Assembly: GCA_020852535.1 (NCBI GenBank)
Contig: JADZAO010000023.1
Coordinates: 1 to 10,148 of the forward strand
Reading direction: 5' to 3'
Length of the DNA: 10,148 nt
DNA from: Paracoccaceae bacterium
GTDB lineage: Bacteria > Pseudomonadota > Alphaproteobacteria > Rhodobacterales > Rhodobacteraceae
Under the pieces are notes generated by a model that was not told the origin of the DNA, did no database searches, and was given only the letters and a program-made list of their open reading frames with translations. Positions 7,133 through 10,148 of the stretch are shown piece by piece (the first letter of the stretch is position 1; every line of letters starts with the position of its first letter). A program made the translations under genes and the position numbers.

Positions 7133-8695
7133 TCATTCTAGTTCAATCGTTCCCGGGGGCTTTGATGTGCAATCGTAGAAGACGCGGTTGACGCCTCGTA
7201 CTTCGTTGATGATGCGGGTAGCAGTTTCACTGAGAAAATCGTGGGTGAAGGGGTAGTAATCGGCCGTCATGCCGTCGACCGAGGTGACAGCGCGGAGAGC
7301 GAGCGCGTAGTCATAGGTACGCCCGTCGCCCATCACGCCCACTGTCTTCATTGGTAAGATCGCAGCAAAGGCTTGCCAGATCTCGTCGTAAAGCCTGTGT
7401 TTACGGATTTGGTCAATATATACTGCATCGGCGCGACGCAGAATATCGAGTTTTTCGCGCGTGATTTCGCCTGGGCAGCGGATGGCAAGGCCAGGGCCGG
7501 GGAAGGGATGGCGGCCGATGAAGTGGGCCGGCAGGCCAAGTTCGCGGCCCAAGGCGCGGACTTCATCCTTAAAAAGTTCGCGCAGGGGTTCGACGAGCCT
7601 CATGCCCATTTTCTCTGGAAGGCCGCCAACGTTGTGGTGAGATTTGATTGTGACAGATGGGCCGCCAGAGAAGCTGACACTTTCGATCACATCGGGATAG
7701 AGCGTACCTTGAGCAAGGAATTTTGCGCCCCCGATGGATTTTGCGTGTTTTTCGAAAACCTCAATGAAGAGGCGGCCGATTGTCTTGCGCTTTACCTCGG
7801 GGTCCGAGACTCCTTCTAGAGCATTAAGAAAAAGATCGGATTCGTCGGCGTGGATCAGTGGGATTTTGTAGGTGTCGCGGAACATCGAAACGACCTGTTC
7901 GGCCTCGCCAAGGCGCAGAAGGCCGTTGTCTACGAAGACACAGGTAAGCTGGTCGCCAATCGCTTCATGGATTAGTATAGCGGCAACGGAGCTATCGACG
8001 CCGCCGGAGAGGCCGCATATGACTTTTTCGGCGCCGACCTGTTCACGGATATTGCAAATTGCCTTCTCGCGGTAGGCACCCATCGTCCAGTCGCCTTGGA
8101 ATCCCGCCAGCTTGACGAAGTTTTCGTAAAGCTTGGCACCCTTGGGCGTGTGGTGTACCTCAGGGTGAAACTGGACGGCATAGAAGTGGCGCTTATTATC
8201 CGCTGTGATCGCAAAAGGCGCGTTGTGCGAGGTGCCAAGAACACGAAAACCCGGAGCGATTTCAGATACATGGTCTCCGTGGCTCATCCAGACTTGTTCG
8301 TTACCATCCTCAAACCAGCCTGACAGTATGGGATCGCGATCTTCGGTGGGAGCAACATAGGCGCGCCCGAATTCGGCGGTGCCGTGGCCGCGTTCAACTT
8401 TGCCACCCAAGCAATGCATCATGACTTGTTGGCCATAGCAAATACCAAGGATCGGTACGCCCATGTCGAAGACAACTTTGGGTGGCATCGGAGCGCCATC
8501 GGTAAATACGGAAGCTGGGCCGCCTGAAAAGATCACTGCTTTTGGGGCGAAGGCCCTAAGGAAAGCGTCATCCACTTTGTTGAAGGGATGGATTTCGCAA
8601 TAGACGTTCAGCTCGCGTAGACGACGGGCGATGAGCTGCGTCACCTGGCTGCCGAAGTCGATGATGATGAGGCGATCATGGGCGATTTTTGTCAT
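7133..8695 (-). CDS. guaA: GMP synthase (glutamine-hydrolysing)
   Basis: The 520-residue two-domain enzyme converts XMP to GMP using ATP and ammonia drawn from glutamine, the last step of guanylate synthesis in the cytoplasm. The N-terminal class I glutamine amidotransferase domain (about 8-195) has the triad Cys86 (GICYGQQ), His177 and Glu179 (QFHPEV). The ATP pyrophosphatase domain follows, with its PP-loop GLSGGVDSS at 228-236. The C-terminal dimerisation domain contains HPFPGPGLAIR and ends KPPGTIELE. The usual family ending as I know it is TIEWE, so Leu replaces Trp here, a small variation. Length is normal. The ATG at 8695 is supported by the conserved N-terminus (IIIDFGSQ) rather than by a ribosome site. 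The bases upstream contain only a short GGA, inside a hairpin abutting the start. A terminator follows, and the gene is probably transcribed alone. Confidence 0.98.
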   Translation of the reverse strand: MTKIAHDRLIIIDFGSQVTQLIARRLRELNVYCEIHPFNKVDDAFLRAFAPKAVIFSGGPASVFTDGAPMPPKVVFDMGVPILGICYGQQVMMHCLGGKVERGHGTAEFGRAYVAPTEDRDPILSGWFEDGNEQVWMSHGDHVSEIAPGFRVLGTSHNAPFAITADNKRHFYAVQFHPEVHHTPKGAKLYENFVKLAGFQGDWTMGAYREKAICNIREQVGAEKVICGLSGGVDSSVAAILIHEAIGDQLTCVFVDNGLLRLGEAEQVVSMFRDTYKIPLIHADESDLFLNALEGVSDPEVKRKTIGRLFIEVFEKHAKSIGGAKFLAQGTLYPDVIESVSFSGGPSVTIKSHHNVGGLPEKMGMRLVEPLRELFKDEVRALGRELGLPAHFIGRHPFPGPGLAIRCPGEITREKLDILRRADAVYIDQIRKHRLYDEIWQAFAAILPMKTVGVMGDGRTYDYALALRAVTSVDGMTADYYPFTHDFLSETATRIINEVRGVNRVFYDCTSKPPGTIELE

Positions 8696-8696
8696 G

Positions 8697-8711
8697 CGTC
8701 CGCATAGGACG
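8697..8711 (-). promoter_or_regulatory. Hairpin abutting the guaA start codon
   Basis: On the minus strand CGTCC (8711-8707), loop TATGC, and GGACG (8701-8697) form a perfect 5-bp GC-rich stem. It ends one base before the guaA ATG. The only Shine-Dalgarno-like triplet near the start (GGA) lies inside the stem. Folding in the mRNA would therefore mask the ribosome entry region. Function is inferred and may be incidental. The rest of the gap 8712-8914 contains no gene I can support. A GATAAT (8855-8850, minus) is a possible -10 element without a good -35. Confidence 0.35.
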
Positions 8712-8914
8712 AAGTCGCGAAATCTTCAAGGGGCCGCCATTTGGTCTAGGCGAAGACATGACGATGGGCGATATGAATGTTGTATGTGCAGCCGGTACCG
8801 GGGGTCGTTTGGCGCTGGGACAGCACGGTCTGAAAAGATCGTACTACGTATTATCTTGGAGTTGTTTAAGCAGCATCATTATGAAAGCTATGGGGCGATT
8901 GAGCCGCTTTTTTG

Positions 8915-9475
8915 TTAAGAGAAGCTCTTGATTATAATGCCGATAGACAGAATGGCCAACCAGCAGGCAGCGCCTCTGCGTAGTGTCAAGGGAAGGCCCG
9001 CGCTGTGGCGTAAGGGGCTATAGCTTCCAAGTGCAGTCCAGACCAGTGCTGCAATGATTACTAAACCTGCGAAGAGCGGGATGCTGATGTAGGGCATGGT
9101 TCCAGGAAGCAGGACTAGGCCAAAAATTAGAGCCTTGGGGTTTAGTAGAGTGGTTGTGATGATCTCACGTCTTGTGACGAGTGGTGTGTTCTTAATTTTG
9201 TAGGTCCTACGCCAGAGGCGCAAGGCGAGTACCAGTACCCAGAGACTCGAGATCAAGGCGATGATGGGGCGCAGGGTGTTGAGAAATTGTGTCGCGAAAT
9301 TTGCCAGCAGAAAAAGCGCGACTACGCTGAAAAGATATGCAGCAAGTGCCAGCGGGATCAGTCGTAGAGTGGCGCGAAAGCCGCGATCTGCGCCTGAAAG
9401 CAGCATTAGCGTGTTTGTCGGACCAGGCGTCAACAATAGGATGAGGGTGGCGATGGCGAGTTCGTGGGTGGGCAT
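8915..9475 (-). CDS. LysE/RhtB-family amino acid exporter
   Basis: This 186-residue hydrophobic inner-membrane protein belongs to the LysE superfamily, whose members export amino acids such as lysine, threonine, homoserine or leucine by proton antiport. Seen in the sequence: the family's N-terminal signature TPGPTN (16-21) after the first hydrophobic segment. Hydrophobic segments follow at about 39-60 and 70-88, with a basic cytoplasmic loop at 86-104. The conserved TLLNPKALIFG (109-119) comes next, then segments at about 130-150 and 170-183. The protein is slightly shorter than the usual 200-210 residues. The substrate cannot be read from sequence. Proximity to metA does not prove homoserine export, because guaA lies between them. 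The ATG at 9475 has only a weak upstream purine stretch (AGAAAG). The gene is divergent from lipA and has a perfect inverted repeat 38-69 bases upstream. Confidence 0.9.
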   Translation of the reverse strand: MPTHELAIATLILLLTPGPTNTLMLLSGADRGFRATLRLIPLALAAYLFSVVALFLLANFATQFLNTLRPIIALISSLWVLVLALRLWRRTYKIKNTPLVTRREIITTTLLNPKALIFGLVLLPGTMPYISIPLFAGLVIIAALVWTALGSYSPLRHSAGLPLTLRRGAACWLAILSIGIIIKSFS

Positions 9476-9513
9476 GGTAGGCTTTCTGCCAAACAGGGTT
9501 AGTGTGGCGAGTA

Positions 9514-9544
9514 AATTGATCGGATGGAATGATTCAGATCAATT
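9514..9544. promoter_or_regulatory. Perfect 8-bp inverted repeat upstream of the LysE-family gene
   Basis: AATTGATC (9514-9521) and GATCAATT (9537-9544) are exact reverse complements separated by 15 bases. The arm centres are 23 bp apart, about two helical turns, which suits a dimeric or tetrameric regulator. It sits in the gap between the divergent exporter gene and lipA, closer to the exporter. No T-run follows either arm, so it is not a terminator. The spacing is too wide for a classical FNR/CRP site. The regulator is unknown and operator function is inferred. The remaining gap (9545-9683) shows no gene. Confidence 0.4.
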
Positions 9545-9683
9545 CTCATTTTTCTGCTTTGCATCAAATTTGAACGCAAGAGCGGGTTAGGTTGCGCGGC
9601 TGCGGGAAAGGGTTTATCCGGTTTTTAAGATCGGCCTTTTCCATGTTCGTAGCTTTCGATGGCGGGCAGGGCAGGCCGCGATC

Positions 9684-9688
9684 AGGAG
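9684..9688 (+). promoter_or_regulatory. Ribosome binding site fixing the lipA GTG start
   Basis: AGGAG lies eight bases before the GTG at 9697. No ATG in the lipA frame is found until residue 74, beyond the conserved first cysteine cluster. This site and family N-termini therefore decide the start. Confidence 0.8.
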
Positions 9689-9696
9689 AACAGCCC

Positions 9697-10148
9697 GTGC
9701 GTGACCTTAAATTGCCCGATCAGCGTCATCCAGAAAAGGCGCATCGTCCTGATAATGAGCAGCCGAAGAAACCTGCTTGGATTAGGGTTAAGTCACCTAC
9801 TTCTGAAGGTTATAAGAAGACCCGCGATATTCTGCGCGATAAGAAACTAGTTACAGTTTGTGAAGAAGCCGGTTGTCCGAACGTCGGAGAATGCTGGTCG
9901 CATGGTCACGCCACCATGATGATTATGGGGGAGATTTGCACGCGGGGTTGCACTTTTTGCAACGTGGCGACCGGCAAGCCACAGACGCTTGATGCTTTTG
10001 AGCCGGGACGCGTGGCACATGCGGTCGCCGAACTTGGGCTTAACCATGTGGTTGTGACCAGCGTTGATCGCGACGATTTGATTGACGGCGGTGCCGAGCA
10101 TTTTGCCCAGACAATCCGCGCGATACGTCAACGCTCCCCCAACACGAC
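9697..10148 (+). CDS. lipA: Lipoyl synthase, 3' end beyond the window
   Basis: LipA is a radical SAM enzyme that inserts two sulfur atoms into protein-bound octanoyl groups. This makes the lipoyl cofactor of pyruvate and 2-oxoglutarate dehydrogenases and the glycine cleavage system. The frame is open from GTG 9697 to the window edge, giving 150 codons plus two bases of a protein normally about 300-320 residues long. Seen directly: the auxiliary [4Fe-4S] cluster motif of lipoyl synthases, Cys55, Cys60 and Cys66 (CEEAGCPNVGEC), and the radical SAM motif CTRGCTFC at Cys81, Cys85 and Cys88. NVATG, HVVVTSVDRDDL and DGGAEHF follow, all typical of LipA. The N-terminus VRDLKLPDQRHPEKAHRPDN matches alphaproteobacterial LipA as I know it and supports the GTG start, with AGGAG eight bases upstream. 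It is divergent from the LysE-family gene. The rest, including the C-terminal third cluster ligand (an RSSY serine in the family), is not visible. Confidence 0.97.
   Translation, partial: MRDLKLPDQRHPEKAHRPDNEQPKKPAWIRVKSPTSEGYKKTRDILRDKKLVTVCEEAGCPNVGECWSHGHATMMIMGEICTRGCTFCNVATGKPQTLDAFEPGRVAHAVAELGLNHVVVTSVDRDDLIDGGAEHFAQTIRAIRQRSPNT

Noticed and set aside
8792..8801. CCGGTACCGG palindrome upstream of guaA
   Set aside because: It is a 10-bp self-complementary word with no supporting repeats, T-run or promoter context. It is probably chance in moderately GC-rich DNA.
8758..8931. Plus-strand frame antisense to the guaA leader, starting MTMGDMNVVCAAG
   Set aside because: It overlaps the 3' end of the exporter gene, has no ribosome site or domain, and its sequence does not resemble a known protein.

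Overview
The window reads as a chromosomal housekeeping segment of an alphaproteobacterium, most likely a moderate-G+C member of the Rhodobacterales/roseobacter group. I infer this from the protein sequences: CcmG, AcnA, MetA, GuaA and LipA all look typical of that group. The ccmG-acnA arrangement at the left end also matches what I recall of these genomes. No species can be named from sequence reading alone.

Layout, left to right. (1) Positions 1-447 (+) hold the 3' part of ccmG (dsbE), a cytochrome c maturation thioredoxin. (2) A symmetric terminator hairpin at 623-653 lies between ccmG and the convergent acnA (676-3363, -), aconitase. (3) The 228-bp gap upstream of acnA holds a perfect 10-bp tandem repeat fused to a small palindrome, the best candidate operator in the window. 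(4) purB (3592-4893, -), adenylosuccinate lyase, is followed by a 240-bp gap with no supported gene. (5) A likely two-gene unit on the minus strand consists of a shikimate-kinase-like P-loop protein of unknown role (6083-6946) and metA (5134-6051). (6) A strong terminator at 7007-7040 marks the end of guaA (7133-8695, -), GMP synthase. The guaA start codon sits directly behind a small hairpin. (7) A LysE/RhtB-family exporter (8915-9475, -) is divergent from lipA (9697 to beyond the right edge, +), lipoyl synthase. The 221-bp gap between them carries a perfect 8-bp inverted repeat.

Functionally the genes are central metabolism: the TCA cycle (acnA), purine synthesis (purB, guaA), methionine synthesis (metA), lipoate for 2-oxoacid dehydrogenases (lipA) and cytochrome c biogenesis (ccmG). 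They are mostly separate transcription units rather than one pathway operon. I see no mobile element, CRISPR array, tRNA, rRNA or phage signature, and no defence or biosynthetic cluster. I do not see an undescribed multi-gene system. The items worth following are the uncharacterised P-loop kinase-like protein next to metA, the residue in MetA that predicts acetyl-CoA use, and three candidate regulatory sites.
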